DNA of 64,000 bases from NCBI GenBank assembly GCA_963750065.1, contig CAVVPK010000024.1, positions 1 to 64,000 on the forward strand, written 5' to 3'. The number at the start of each line of letters is the position of its first letter. Within the stretch, counting starts at the first letter, position 1. This DNA comes from CAVSRC01 sp963750065. GTDB taxonomy: Bacteria; Pseudomonadota; Alphaproteobacteria; Rhizobiales; Kaistiaceae. A program made the translations under genes and the position numbers. Below the pieces are notes generated by a model. The model did not search any database, had not been told where the DNA came from, and saw only the letters and a program-made list of their open reading frames with translations. Below, piece after piece: positions 52,118 to 62,100 of the stretch.

Positions 52118-52889
52118 CCACGTTGCACCCGACCGCGACCAGCCGCTGATCTCGACCATCCACCAAGTCACGGATCATGAAGCCGAAATCATCTCGAGCA
52201 AGATTCTTAATCGCAAGACGGACCCGCTGGCGCTTCTGACTAGGCTCGCCGCGAAAGAGCAGAAGCTTGAGACATTGGTCCACGTCGGCGCGCATCTCGC
52301 CCAAGAACGCTTTTCCTATGAGGCTGCCGGCTTCCGGCGGGTTCTATGGATCGAAGGGTCGCCGAAGACCTATGCGCGCTTGGCGCACGTCATCGAAGAG
52401 CACCAGCAGACGCTCGATACGAATGGCACGCCGGTGCGGCATCAAGCCTTATGCGCGCTGCTCACCGACCGCCTGGGCGACAATGTCGATCTTCGCGAGT
52501 TCAGCAATGACGGCATGTCGAGTTCGATCTTCTCACCCAGCCAGGAAAACACCGAGCGCTGGCCGGACGTGTTCGAAACCGGAGCCCGAGAGCATCTGCG
52601 GTCAGAGACATTGGACACGGTCCTCGAGCGTCTTGGCTACCTTGATGTGATCGACGTGCTAGTCGTCGATGTTCAAGGTGCCGAGCTGTTGGTGCTGCGG
52701 GGTGCCGAGAAGACGCTAAGCCGCGTTAAGGCCGTCATCACCGAGGCATCGACGCGACAATATTACGTTGGCGGAGTGCTCTTTCCCGAACTGAACGCCT
52801 TCTTGGAGAGCTATGGGTTGGTGGCTTTGTCGCTGCCGCGCCGGCATGGCGACATCCTGTACCTACGACGCGACCGACTACGGTCCTGA
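52059..52889 (+). CDS. FkbM family methyltransferase
   Basis: The core LETLVHVGAHLAQERFSYEA is motif I of FkbM-type SAM methyltransferases, followed by VLWIEGSPKTYARLAHV, then VDVLVVDVQGAELLVLRGAE, the family hallmark DVQGxE. They typically O-methylate sugars of surface glycans. The only in-frame start is the GTG at 52059, overlapping the previous gene; the first 30 residues are not protein-like, so the start is uncertain. The 3' end overlaps the opposite-strand glycosyltransferase by 12 bases. Confidence 0.85.
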   Translation: MVGRSAWPPSTTTPKRPSPDHVAPDRDQPLISTIHQVTDHEAEIISSKILNRKTDPLALLTRLAAKEQKLETLVHVGAHLAQERFSYEAAGFRRVLWIEGSPKTYARLAHVIEEHQQTLDTNGTPVRHQALCALLTDRLGDNVDLREFSNDGMSSSIFSPSQENTERWPDVFETGAREHLRSETLDTVLERLGYLDVIDVLVVDVQGAELLVLRGAEKTLSRVKAVITEASTRQYYVGGVLFPELNAFLESYGLVALSLPRRHGDILYLRRDRLRS

Positions 52890-53771
52890 GCTAGCCAGCG
52901 CCAGCGCCCGCTGCTTCAGGGCCGCGTCGGCAACGAAGCGCTCGAAGAACTCGCGGCGTTGCGCGACGGTGCCGGCATGGGACACCGAGCCGACATGTGC
53001 GAACCCGTCCATCATTTGAACCGGGAAAGTGCTGCCGGTCATCGGATCCTTCAATTCGACCATTTGCGGGTTGACCAGCCGGATGCGGTCCTTGTCGAGA
53101 TGCTGGTAGAAGCGGACCCAGTTGCGGCCACCGGTGTCATGACCGCGTGGCCGGTCGGTGCCGAAATCGAGCTCGTATTTCGAAGCCTCGGCGAAGTCGT
53201 AGACGCAATATCCGGCCCAGATGCTCCATCCGTGGCCGGGGGCTGTGCTCAAGCCGAAAACGGGCTGGTCGGCAACTCGGCTGGCGAGGTCCACCGGGCT
53301 CAGCGGAAACAAGTCGTGGTCGATGAAAGCGAACACCGCGGGGCGCAACGGCTTGATGAGGTTGTGATAGGTCCATGTAAGCGCCGCACCATGTGATCGA
53401 CACGCATGGCGGATGGGATTGGGGGGCAACGGAAGATAGGGCACGCCTGACGCCGAACAGAATTCACGAATTTCCTTGCGGACTTCCGGCGCCGAGGAAT
53501 TGTCCACGACAATCAGCGTCGTATTGACCAGGTTCTCGCGAGCAGTCTGCAACAGAAGCTTCACGACCCAGAGTGTATTGAAAGCCACAGTGATCGCGAT
53601 GGTGCGGTCCTGCAGGTCCTCGTGCTTACGCAAGAACAAGTCGAGCTCCGGCGATTTTCGGTGCCGGAATATGCGCTCTATGGAGGAGTTTCGGACTAGC
53701 TTCACCCCGTCAACCACGGGCTGCGCCCGCAGCCATTCGCAAGCGGCATAGGTGTTGAGTTCACGCATCAA
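52878..53771 (-). CDS. Glycosyltransferase (GT-A/family 2-like)
   Basis: 297 residues. The opening part includes a nucleotide-binding strand TIAITVAFNTLWVVKLLLQT and VNTTLIVVDNSSAPEV, typical of GT2. The metal motif is in AVFAFIDHDLFPLSPVD (DHD), and APGHGWSIWAGYCVYDF follows. Product probably transfers a sugar in the surface glycan. It is the only minus-strand gene among the first glycan genes, convergent with the FkbM gene. Confidence 0.78.
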   Translation of the reverse strand: MMRELNTYAACEWLRAQPVVDGVKLVRNSSIERIFRHRKSPELDLFLRKHEDLQDRTIAITVAFNTLWVVKLLLQTARENLVNTTLIVVDNSSAPEVRKEIREFCSASGVPYLPLPPNPIRHACRSHGAALTWTYHNLIKPLRPAVFAFIDHDLFPLSPVDLASRVADQPVFGLSTAPGHGWSIWAGYCVYDFAEASKYELDFGTDRPRGHDTGGRNWVRFYQHLDKDRIRLVNPQMVELKDPMTGSTFPVQMMDGFAHVGSVSHAGTVAQRREFFERFVADAALKQRALALASSGP

Positions 53772-53862
53772 AGAGCCCTAGCAGTCCCGCTCAGGAGCGG
53801 TGTATGATTTTCCGGCAACATAAACACACCCTGCCCCAAAAGACAGTCAGCACCGCGGCCTC

Positions 53863-54855
53863 ATGCAATCGGTCAACCTCGAATGCAACACCGAGTTGTG
53901 CTTTCGCCCAGAATATCCTGAATTTCCTTACCGGACGGGGGGCTTGATATTCACGGCCGATGCGCCGTTGGATACCGATTGGGTGGTTGCCGCGCTGACC
54001 ACCAGACACGCCGTCGAGACCCGCGCGCCGAGAGAGCGCCGTATTCTGGTTGTCACCGAGCCACAAGGTTACTTCCCGAAATTCTTTGTCAATCAGTTCG
54101 GGATTGTCATTTCCCCCTTTGCTGTTGCGGCGCACCGGGGGATTTGGGTTCAGGACCACGGCGGACTGCCGGCTTTCTTCAACACCGATCACGGCGCCAG
54201 TCCGTGGAGCGCCATTTATGATCACCGCAGCCTGCGCGACCTGCAGCCTCCCGAGAAACAGGAGCGCGCTTCAGTGGTCCTGTCAGGAAAGACCGTCTTG
54301 CCCGGACATCGCCGCCGACTGGAATTCGTCCGTCGCCTCAAATCGCGGATCGGTGACCGCTTGGCGATCTACGGGCGCGGTTTCGATTGGGTGCCGCGCA
54401 AGGCCGACGTCCTCTTGCCGTACAAATATCACATCGTCCTCGAAAACACGCAGATGCCGTTTTACTGGACGGAGAAGATCGCCGACGCCTATCTGGGCTA
54501 CGCCTTTCCCTTCGTGTCGGGGCCACCCAACCTGGATCGCTGGTTTCCAAAGGAGAGCTTTGAGCCGATTGACGTCACCCGGCCGGACGAAGCGGTCGAC
54601 AAGGTCGTGTCCCTGATGGATGCCGGCGTTTATGAGCAACGCCTGCCAGCGATGAAGGTCGCCCGCCAGCGCGTCCTCGACGAGGAGCGTTTCTGTCATG
54701 TCGTTGCGCGCGCCATCGCGACGCATCCCTCCACTGCTCCGTGCCTGACCAGCCCCGTTATCATTCATCCGTTGGGGCGGCCGGGCATTCTGCACCGCAT
54801 GGCCCGTGAGGCTGCCCGGCTGTATTGGCAGGTCGATCAGCGGTTGCGCCGCTGA
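53863..54855 (+). CDS. Glycosyltransferase family 10 (fucosyltransferase)-like protein
   Basis: 330 residues. The C-terminal donor region PYKYHIVLENTQMPFYWTEK, IADAYLGYAFPFVSGPPN is the GT10 alpha-1,3/4-fucosyltransferase signature (K-Y-x-x-x-L-E-N ... TEKI ... P-x-x-x-G). N-terminal acceptor domain around TEPQGYFPKFFVNQFGIVI. It likely adds fucose or a related deoxysugar to the polysaccharide. Separate transcription from the upstream opposite-strand gene is needed. Confidence 0.84.
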   Translation: MQSVNLECNTELCFRPEYPEFPYRTGGLIFTADAPLDTDWVVAALTTRHAVETRAPRERRILVVTEPQGYFPKFFVNQFGIVISPFAVAAHRGIWVQDHGGLPAFFNTDHGASPWSAIYDHRSLRDLQPPEKQERASVVLSGKTVLPGHRRRLEFVRRLKSRIGDRLAIYGRGFDWVPRKADVLLPYKYHIVLENTQMPFYWTEKIADAYLGYAFPFVSGPPNLDRWFPKESFEPIDVTRPDEAVDKVVSLMDAGVYEQRLPAMKVARQRVLDEERFCHVVARAIATHPSTAPCLTSPVIIHPLGRPGILHRMAREAARLYWQVDQRLRR

Positions 54856-55459
54856 ACGCGTTAGGAACTGTGTGCACTCGGCGGATTTCGAGAGCGGATC
54901 CCAACATGTGCCCGCCGGCAATCAGCTTCGGCCCGATGCTACAAGGAAAAATACCGGGTCTGCCAAGCTCACGGGATCGGCGATTTCAACTCGCATTCGC
55001 CAGATGACGCAGCAGTCTGCTGCGTTCGTTGTGATTGAGTTATGATAAGCAGTAATTTGATCTGGATCGCATAAGGTTGCCTTGGAGATGCCTGAGGTCG
55101 CCACCTAACGTCATCTGTTCGCCGACATCCTGCGGCTGATCGCCGAACTCCGGCCGCAACCACCATCAGCGCCAGCGTGAACGCGTTCGTTGTCATGCGT
55201 ACCAGCGAAAACCACAAGAGAGGTGCGTCTTTGTGAGGACAATATCGGTGCTTCATCGGAGCTTCCGGAACGCACCGCGCCGATCTTGCCGGCTTTCGCC
55301 CGGTCCGGCCGCTTGCGGCCGGGTTCGGGCTTGCCAATGCACGGCCAAGGCGACAATCTCAACTCAACAAGCCCGTCATCTGGTGGATGTCGGTTTAGTT
55401 GGCAGCGCCATGTCGACGATTGGGGCCGTCCGAAACAAGAATTGCGAAGGGTAGTGCGG
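54856..55459. other. Gene-free region of about 600 bp in the glycan locus
   Basis: No frame of convincing protein character on either strand. The composition becomes AT-richer around 55,020-55,080, a possible promoter for the methyltransferase gene that follows. Short fragments such as FADILRLIAELRPQPPSAPA suggest leftovers of a gene but do not extend. Confidence 0.35.
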
Positions 55460-56186
55460 ATGCTTTCCAGGGCGGCCAAAATGTTCCAGTCGAAATACGG
55501 GCGCACAGTCGACAAACTGATACATAAGATCAATCTTTTGAAGTATCGATCGCACGCATCCGATCGCGCATTCGTCTGGACTGCGGCGGAGACGCATTAC
55601 AACCGTATTGCCCTTGTGAACTCTCTCGTTTGCAATTTTGATTTCAGTACGGCCAGATATCTTGAGATCGGTTGTGCAGGCAATACGTTGTTTGACGCGG
55701 TGATGGCGAGCAACAAGATCGGAGTTGACCCCGCCAGCGGCGGCACCCACAGGATGACGAGCGATGCGTTCTTTGCCGGCAACAAGGAGCGGTTCGACGT
55801 TATCTTCATCGATGGCTTGCACGAATACGAACAGGTGCGGCGCGACGCGCTGAACGCTCTCGACTGCCTGTCGGACGGCGGTTACGTCGCTTTCCACGAT
55901 TTCCTGCCGCAGACTTGGAAAGACCACCATGTCCCTCCGGTCCAGAGTGGCTGGACCGGTGATTGCTGGAAAGCCGGTGTTGAACTGAGTTCAGGCCGAG
56001 GGTATCGACTTCAAGATCGTTAAGGTCGATTGCGGCATCGGCGTGATGAGAAAATCCGGAACAAGAGTTGCGATACCGGACCTTCGCAGCGAGCTTCGTA
56101 ACAAAGAATTCGATTACTTTGTAGCCACCGTCGATGAGTTGCCACTCATCGAATGGAATGATTTTGTCAGCTGGCTGAAGGCGTAG
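55460..56186 (+). CDS. Class I SAM-dependent methyltransferase (one frameshift near its end)
   Basis: About 240 residues joined. ATG 55460 opens MLSRAAKMFQSKYGRTVDK. Motif I is ARYLEIGCAGNTLFDAVMAS, later RFDVIFIDGLHEYEQVRRD and LSDGGYVAFHDFLPQTWKD, typical of Methyltransf_24-type enzymes. The frame ends falsely at 56023; one surplus base near 55,990 restores EGIDFKIVKVDCGIGVMRKS and the natural end WNDFVSWLKA at 56186. It may methylate a sugar of the glycan built by its neighbours. The next gene starts 240 bp later on the same strand. Confidence 0.75.
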
Positions 56187-56468
56187 TCGGCGAGCCTTGC
56201 AAGCATCGGCAGAATTTCAGATAGAAGTGGTTCTTCTATAACCATGCGTGCGCTCCGCGTAAGGCTACATGATCACCGGCTTCATCCGGCCCGGCTCAGC
56301 TCAAGCCAGACGGCAGTGATCTTTCGACGAACAGTACTCTCATCTGGCGCATACGCATTCAATAGTGGCACGCCACAGTGGCAGATGGTACTGATTTGCC
56401 GTTTTTAGGAGAGGGAGAAGAGGCACGTGTTGGGCGCCGAGGAAGCAAGTAATTTGAGGGGCGCGGCA

Positions 56469-57718
56469 ATGAACCGTCGAAATTGGATTGAGGTGGGAGC
56501 GCTCGGCAGCCTTGCGGGCATCTTTGCCCTCATCCCCATCTATGCGCCGCAGGGCGTGGACTATTTTGCTGTTGCGTTCTTCTTGCTCGGCTCTCTGCTG
56601 ATCGACGAGCGCGACATACAGGCGGCCGATTGGACGGGGCGCCGGCCGTTCGTTTTTGCGAGTGCCGCCCTCATCCTGGCAATTCCATTTGTCAGCGGTG
56701 CGTGCTCCGTCAACGGCTTCAAGGCCCAGGTCGCGTCCGGCGTCTATATGGCCGCCGCTCCACCGGCCCTCTATCTCGTGGCATCCAGGGCGCGGTTCCA
56801 CTTGGTTGGACCGCGCGGCGTCAAGCGGCTGATCCTGGCGGGAATCTTCCTCGGCCTGATACCCGCGGCCATCTATGGGCTGATCCGCGTCGCCACCGCG
56901 GGCGCGCCATTCACGCGGCTCGATTTGCCGGCTCAAGCCGCCAATATCGAAGCCGTCTATCTGAGCTGCATGGCCGCCATCACATTGCACCTGACGGCCG
57001 AACTCGACCGACGGTGGCGCTTCGCGGCGTATGGTGGCGTCATCCTTTTGGCGATCCTCGGAATGCTGACCGCCAGCCGAACGTTTCTCGTCAGCATGCC
57101 GCTCGTCCTCGCCATCTATACGCTGGTAATTTATCGCAGCAAGGCGCTGTTCCGGGAGATTTTGGCCATTGCGGGCGTGATCGCAGCGCTTCTGGCGGCG
57201 GCGTCCTTCGTCTTCCGGAGCGGCCTGACGCGTTTGTTTCAACCGCAACCGCTGGGATTTTTCGATGGTCGACTCCAGACGTGGGCGGACGGCTGGACGC
57301 TGTTCCAGAGGTATCCGTTGTGTGGGATCGGGCACAGCGCTTTCCATAATCCTCTGCTCAATCCACTCTATATTGAATGGGATAAGCTCGGGATCGCGTA
57401 CATGTATTTTTACCACGCTCATAATATATTTCTGAATACGCTTGCCGAAGGCGGGCTCATACTTGGCGTGCTGCTGCTGATCCTGATAGCGGCGGCTATA
57501 TACGGCTGCTACGCGCTGTTGAAGAACGATCCCGCAGAGTCAATTCGGGCTGATCTCCGTCACGCTTCTGGCGATATTCCTCGTCGTGGGCCTTTTCGAA
57601 AACACGATCGTCCGCCCGGTGATCTTCCCGCTTGCCATATTCCTGGGACTCGGCATGAACGTCACGTGGACGGCGCGGCCTTCCGCCGCCAAGACAACCA
57701 ATGCATCGTCCTCATGAG
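56469..57718 (+). CDS. O-antigen ligase/polymerase-like membrane protein (one frameshift)
   Basis: About 415 residues joined; start ATG 56469 with an AT-poor leader, although ATG at 56427 is open too. It has about ten to twelve hydrophobic segments, and the large periplasmic loop ends in the WaaL/Wzy-like patch TLFQRYPLCGIGHSAFHNPL then FYHAHNIFLNTLAEGGLILG (H-N and E). Frame breaks near 57,540; restoring one base gives LISVTLLAIFLVVGLFENTI and the stop at 57718. Ligases and polymerases of surface glycans share this layout, so either role is possible. Confidence 0.8.
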
Positions 57719-57735
57719 CGGCGGCACGGTGCGAC

Positions 57736-58941
57736 ATGCGTATAGTCGTCACCGGGGCAAGCGGGTTCGTCGGCCGCAGCCTCGTCCCTCTGCTTGCCAA
57801 GTCAGGCGCGGAATTGCTTCTGGTCGGTCGGGACATTGGACAGCTTCGGCGGCTATTTCCGGGGCACCCCTGCTGCACCTATGTCGAAATCACGACCCGC
57901 GCGGCGGGTTTCGATGTCCTGGTGCATCTCGCCGTCCTCAATAGCGATGCGCGTGCGACCTCGGTCGAGTATCGCGAAGTCAACGTGACCTTTCTGCTGG
58001 AGACCGTGGCGCGGGCGGTAGAGGCGCGGGTACCTCGTCTGGTCAACGTTTCGACGGTGCATGCCCTCGATGCCGGGAACGCCGGCGGTTACGCCACGAG
58101 CAAGCGGGAGGCGGTCGATCGCTTGCGCGAGGTTACCGGGATCGTCGTCGAAACCGTCTACCTGCCGGCGGTGATTGGCGACGCGTTTGCCGGACGACTG
58201 GCCTTCCTGAACCGCCTGCCCGGTTGGTTCTCGCGAGCGCTTCTTGTGGTTCTGGCCGCACTGAAGCCGACGGTCAGCGTCGATCGGCTTGCCGACGTTC
58301 TTCTGGGCCAGGAGAGGCCCCCGCCGCGGGGTGACATCATCCTCGCAAACGACCAGTCGCTGAATCCGGTTTTCACTGGCAGCAAACGCGCCGTCGATTT
58401 GCTGTTCGCAGCGTTTGTCGTGCTGCTCCTTTGGTGGTTGCTCATCCTTGTCTGGCTTGCCATCAGGCTGACCTCGCCGGGACCGGGATTCTTCGTCCAG
58501 CAGCGCGTCGGCAAGGACGCGCGGCCGTTCGCCTGCTACAAATTCCGCACGATGAAGGTCGGCGCGCCGCAGGCGGGCACCCACCAGATCCCACAAAGCC
58601 TGGTGACGCCGCTCGGCCGATTCCTGCGCGACACCAAGCTCGATGAACTCCCGCAAATCCTGAACATCCTGAGGAACGAGATCAGCCTTGTCGGTCCACG
58701 GCCTTGCCTGCCGGTGCAAGACGATCTCGTCGAGTGGCGCCGGCGCGCCGGGGTGTTGTCGATCAAGCCGGGGATCACCGGCTTGGCCCAGGTCGAGGGC
58801 ATCGACATGAGCGACGCCGCTCTGCTGGTGAATTGGGACTCGCGCTACTTGGCGCTCCGATCGCTTCTGCTCGACCTCAAGATCATCGCGCGAACCGCCA
58901 TTGGCCGCGGGAGGGGCGACAAGGTCTTGAGCCGACCGTAA
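57736..58941 (+). CDS. Fusion of an NAD-dependent sugar epimerase domain and a WbaP/PglC-type sugar transferase
   Basis: 401 residues. Residues 1-200 are an epimerase/dehydratase-like Rossmann fold: IVVTGASGFVGRSLVPLLAK, VLVHLAVLNSDARATSVEYR, VSTVHALDAGNAGGYATSKR (Tyr-x3-Lys in YATSK). Residues 215-401 are a bacterial sugar transferase: the single membrane hairpin LLFAAFVVLLLWWLLILVWL, then GPGFFVQQRVGKDARPFACY-type start, KFRTMK, LDELPQILNILRNEISLVGP and KPGITGLAQVEG. It would initiate glycan synthesis on undecaprenyl phosphate, with the epimerase perhaps making the donor sugar. Starts 17 bp after the O-antigen gene. Confidence 0.88.
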   Translation: MRIVVTGASGFVGRSLVPLLAKSGAELLLVGRDIGQLRRLFPGHPCCTYVEITTRAAGFDVLVHLAVLNSDARATSVEYREVNVTFLLETVARAVEARVPRLVNVSTVHALDAGNAGGYATSKREAVDRLREVTGIVVETVYLPAVIGDAFAGRLAFLNRLPGWFSRALLVVLAALKPTVSVDRLADVLLGQERPPPRGDIILANDQSLNPVFTGSKRAVDLLFAAFVVLLLWWLLILVWLAIRLTSPGPGFFVQQRVGKDARPFACYKFRTMKVGAPQAGTHQIPQSLVTPLGRFLRDTKLDELPQILNILRNEISLVGPRPCLPVQDDLVEWRRRAGVLSIKPGITGLAQVEGIDMSDAALLVNWDSRYLALRSLLLDLKIIARTAIGRGRGDKVLSRP

Positions 58942-59169
58942 CCCTGCCGCGGCACCCATCGACAGAGATTCGTTGCTCGGGCCCTTCGCGTTTGGCTACC
59001 GCACGATCATGATGTCTGCTACTAGTGCTTGCATTCGCGAGAGGCTTCCTGCGCGATGCCAACCTGCTGCGGGAACGAAGGAGTCCTGATTGCGTCCGAC
59101 AGGAAATAGTGCGATGTCGGGGGCAGCGCAAATCCAGATGGGGTTGTTTGTGCGGTCGCGTGTTCGGTC

Positions 59170-61065
59170 ATGAAGAAGAGTATAATTCTAATTGCTACCG
59201 ACATGTTGATAGCAGGGGCGGCTCTGCTCGGATCATATCTACTCCGATATAACTTTGATATTCCGCCGAATTTCGCCAGAGTTTTGCTATATACTGCTGT
59301 TTTCTGTGCAATTTCCATTGCAGTTTTCTTTGCGGTCGGCGTTCACCGGGGGGTGTGGCGCTTCGCTTCGCTGAGCGATCTGAGCAACATCGTCATCGCC
59401 AGCACCATCTCGATGCTGATCTTCTTGGTGGTCATGTTCCTGGTCGATCGCCTGAGCGCGATTCCGCGCTCGGTGCCGTTCATCGCGTGGTTCGTGATGA
59501 TTGTACTGCTGTCGGCGCCGCGCGTCGCCTACCGGGTATGGATGTCGAGGCAGCAGCCTGGTCCAGCCCGATCGAAGCTGCTCATTTTCGGATCTGCTGC
59601 CGAGGCCGACAAAGTCATCCGGCGTTTCGGGCTGGATTCAGGCGCCGCCAACGACGTGATCGGGATCGTCGAGTTCGACGGCAGCCTTCCTGGCCGCAAG
59701 GTGCGTGGCATCAGCATCTTGGGCGATGTCGAACATCTCAATGAAATCGTCGCACGGTTGACACAGGTGGGTAAGAAGCCCAATTCATTCGTGGTTGCCG
59801 AGCCGCGCGAACACCGCACCGCGATGCGGGCAATCACCGAGGCCGGCGTCGCGTCCGGCATCCCGGTACGCCGCGTGGCCGAACCGTCGTCGTTGCTCGC
59901 CCGCGAATCGGGACCCAGGCTGGATGCCCTGACGCTGGAGGACCTGCTCGGCCGCAAGCCGGCCCATCTCGAGCTCGAGCGCATCAGCCAATTGATCGAA
60001 GGACGCACGGTGCTGGTCACCGGTGCGGGCGGCAGCATCGGTTCCGAAATCGTGCGCCAGGTCGCCCGCTTCCGCCCCGGCCGGCTGGTGCTGCTCGACA
60101 TCGGCGAGTTCGCGCTCTACGCGATCGACCACGAGATGCAGGAGAATCACGCGCAGCTTGAGCGCAAGAGCGTCATTGCCTCGGTGCGCGATCGGCAGAC
60201 GGTCTTTCGCCTGATGGCCGACATGCGGCCTGACGTCGTTTTCCATGCCGCCGCCCTCAAGCATGTGCCGTTGATCGAATCCAACGTCTGCGAGGGCGTG
60301 CTGACCAACGTCTTCGGCACCAAGAACATCGCCGACGCTGCCGTCGCCAATGGCGTCAAGGCGATGGTCATGATCTCGACCGACAAGGCCATCCGACCGA
60401 GCAGCATCATGGGGGCGACCAAGCGCGCGGCGGAGGCCTATTGCCAGGCTCTCGATGTCAGCGGTGTGTCGACGCGCTTCATCACGGTCCGTTTTGGCAA
60501 CGTCCTCGGCTCCAACGGCTCGGTGGTTCCGCTCTTCGAGAGACAGATCGCGGCGGGCGGGCCGGTGACCGTCACCCATCCGGAAATGAAGCGCTACTTC
60601 ATGAGCATCCGCGAGGCAACGGAGCTCGTGTTGCAGGCGGCGGCCTTCGGCCTGCTCGAGCAGGAACGTCGCGGCGGCATCGTGGTTCTCGACATGGGCG
60701 AGCCAATCAAGATCGTCGATCTCGCCCGCACCATGATCGCCATGAGCGGGCGCCTGCCCGACGTCGATGTCCCCATCGTCTTCACCGGCATCCGGCCCGG
60801 CGAGAAATTGTTCGAGGAGCTCTTCGATCCCAGCGAGGCGAACGAACCGGCGGCAACCGAAGGGCTGATTGTCGCCAAGCCGCGCCTGGCCGATCTCGAC
60901 GCCATGCTGCCGCAACTGGAGCGGTTCGAGCAGCATGCCGGGGCAGGGGACGTGGTCGCGACGCTTTCGGATCTCGCCCGGCTGGTGACCGAATACCGCT
61001 CCCACGGCGATGCGGATGCGGCCGTGGTGCCTGATCGGCAGGACGCGGCGGTCGCCGAGGGGTAG
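59170..61065 (+). CDS. Membrane-bound nucleotide-sugar epimerase/4,6-dehydratase, WbpM/FlaA1-CapD type
   Basis: 631 residues. The first 130 contain four to five membrane helices (KSIILIATDMLIAGAALLGS onward). A first Rossmann-like part (LLIFGSAAEADKVIRRFGLD) precedes the catalytic domain: VLVTGAGGSIGSEIVRQVAR, DVVFHAAALKHVPLIESNVC and the WbpM-type active site STDKAIRPSSIMGATKRAAE (Ser-Met-Lys). Product is likely UDP-QuiNAc-type 4-keto-deoxysugar used by the transferase fusion upstream. The gap 58,942-59,169 has no gene. Confidence 0.93.
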   Translation: MKKSIILIATDMLIAGAALLGSYLLRYNFDIPPNFARVLLYTAVFCAISIAVFFAVGVHRGVWRFASLSDLSNIVIASTISMLIFLVVMFLVDRLSAIPRSVPFIAWFVMIVLLSAPRVAYRVWMSRQQPGPARSKLLIFGSAAEADKVIRRFGLDSGAANDVIGIVEFDGSLPGRKVRGISILGDVEHLNEIVARLTQVGKKPNSFVVAEPREHRTAMRAITEAGVASGIPVRRVAEPSSLLARESGPRLDALTLEDLLGRKPAHLELERISQLIEGRTVLVTGAGGSIGSEIVRQVARFRPGRLVLLDIGEFALYAIDHEMQENHAQLERKSVIASVRDRQTVFRLMADMRPDVVFHAAALKHVPLIESNVCEGVLTNVFGTKNIADAAVANGVKAMVMISTDKAIRPSSIMGATKRAAEAYCQALDVSGVSTRFITVRFGNVLGSNGSVVPLFERQIAAGGPVTVTHPEMKRYFMSIREATELVLQAAAFGLLEQERRGGIVVLDMGEPIKIVDLARTMIAMSGRLPDVDVPIVFTGIRPGEKLFEELFDPSEANEPAATEGLIVAKPRLADLDAMLPQLERFEQHAGAGDVVATLSDLARLVTEYRSHGDADAAVVPDRQDAAVAEG

Positions 61066-61071
61066 GTCGGC

Positions 61072-62100
61072 TCAGGAGCGTCGCCGGCTGGCGCGGTAGC
61101 GCACGAAGCTGATTGCGCGCCGGAGGTCGCCGGCGATGATCCGCCCGAGAAGCGTCGTCATGCCGCCCCAGGCGAGCGCAAGCGGACGCGGCAGACGAAG
61201 CGTCGGGGCGAGCCAGACCCAGAACAACGGCCGGCCCCGGAAACGATCGACAAACGCGCGCAGCGTGTCGTCGCGCCCAGGGGCATCGTCGCGCCGCATA
61301 CGCAACAGATAGAACGGGAAATAGGTGAGGATCATCCGTGTCTCGAAGGCGCGGATCGCCCGCCTGCTCAATCCCAGCGGACGGCTGGCATCGAGGATCT
61401 TGCCCAGTTCGCCGACGAATACCCCGGCGAAATCGTAGCCACCGGAGTTGTTGCGCGTGGCAGCGATCATGTAGCGCGAGACGTGCAGGTTGCGTCCGGC
61501 GGCCAGCGCCGCGCGGATCATGAGATGGACCTGAACGAGATTGCCGCCGCAAAAGGCGTTTGCGTCGATCCCCGCGAGCATGTCCTTTTTGATGACGAGG
61601 CTGGAAATGAAAGTGACGTAGGGTCCGACCCCCGCGATGAAGGAACCGGGATCCGTCACCACCCTGACGGCGCCGCCGGGGCCGGGGTACTCGGCCCGCA
61701 TGTCGGTCTCATAGCCATAGGCGCGGAGATAGACGACGCCGTAGTCGTCGCTGTCGAGCCAGCCGACCAGCTCGGCGAGTGCGCCGTCGCAGGGCATGTC
61801 GTCATCGCCGAGGATCACGACATAGCGGCCGCGCGCTTCGTTGAAGCATTGGGCGATGTTGGCGTCCGAGCCGACGTTGCGCGGATTGCGGATGGAGCGG
61901 AAATCGGACTGTCCCTCGGCGGCGCGCGCCACGACCGTTGGCGTGGCATCGTCGCTGCAATTGTCGGAGACCAGGATCTCGATCCGACCCGCGGCGACCG
62001 TGGCACGCTCCTTGAGCACCTGGGCCAGCGTCTGCGCGAGATAGGACGCCCGGTTGAAGGTCGGGATCGCGATGGTGAGCAGTGGCCCGCCCGCTGTCAT
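61072..62100 (-). CDS. Glycosyltransferase family 2 protein
   Basis: 342 residues from ATG 62100, which overlaps the flippase stop as ATGA; a longer frame to 62136 is less natural. The GT2 fold opens LLTIAIPTFNRASYLAQTLA with ILVSDNCSDDATPTVV, NVGSDANIAQCFNEARGRYV and the metal site VILGDDDMPCDGALAELVGW (DDD). The C-terminal part adds possible membrane-associated helices (ALAWGGMTTLLGRIIAGD). Coupled to the flippase, it should extend the repeat unit of the surface glycan. Confidence 0.9.
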   Translation of the reverse strand: MTAGGPLLTIAIPTFNRASYLAQTLAQVLKERATVAAGRIEILVSDNCSDDATPTVVARAAEGQSDFRSIRNPRNVGSDANIAQCFNEARGRYVVILGDDDMPCDGALAELVGWLDSDDYGVVYLRAYGYETDMRAEYPGPGGAVRVVTDPGSFIAGVGPYVTFISSLVIKKDMLAGIDANAFCGGNLVQVHLMIRAALAAGRNLHVSRYMIAATRNNSGGYDFAGVFVGELGKILDASRPLGLSRRAIRAFETRMILTYFPFYLLRMRRDDAPGRDDTLRAFVDRFRGRPLFWVWLAPTLRLPRPLALAWGGMTTLLGRIIAGDLRRAISFVRYRASRRRS

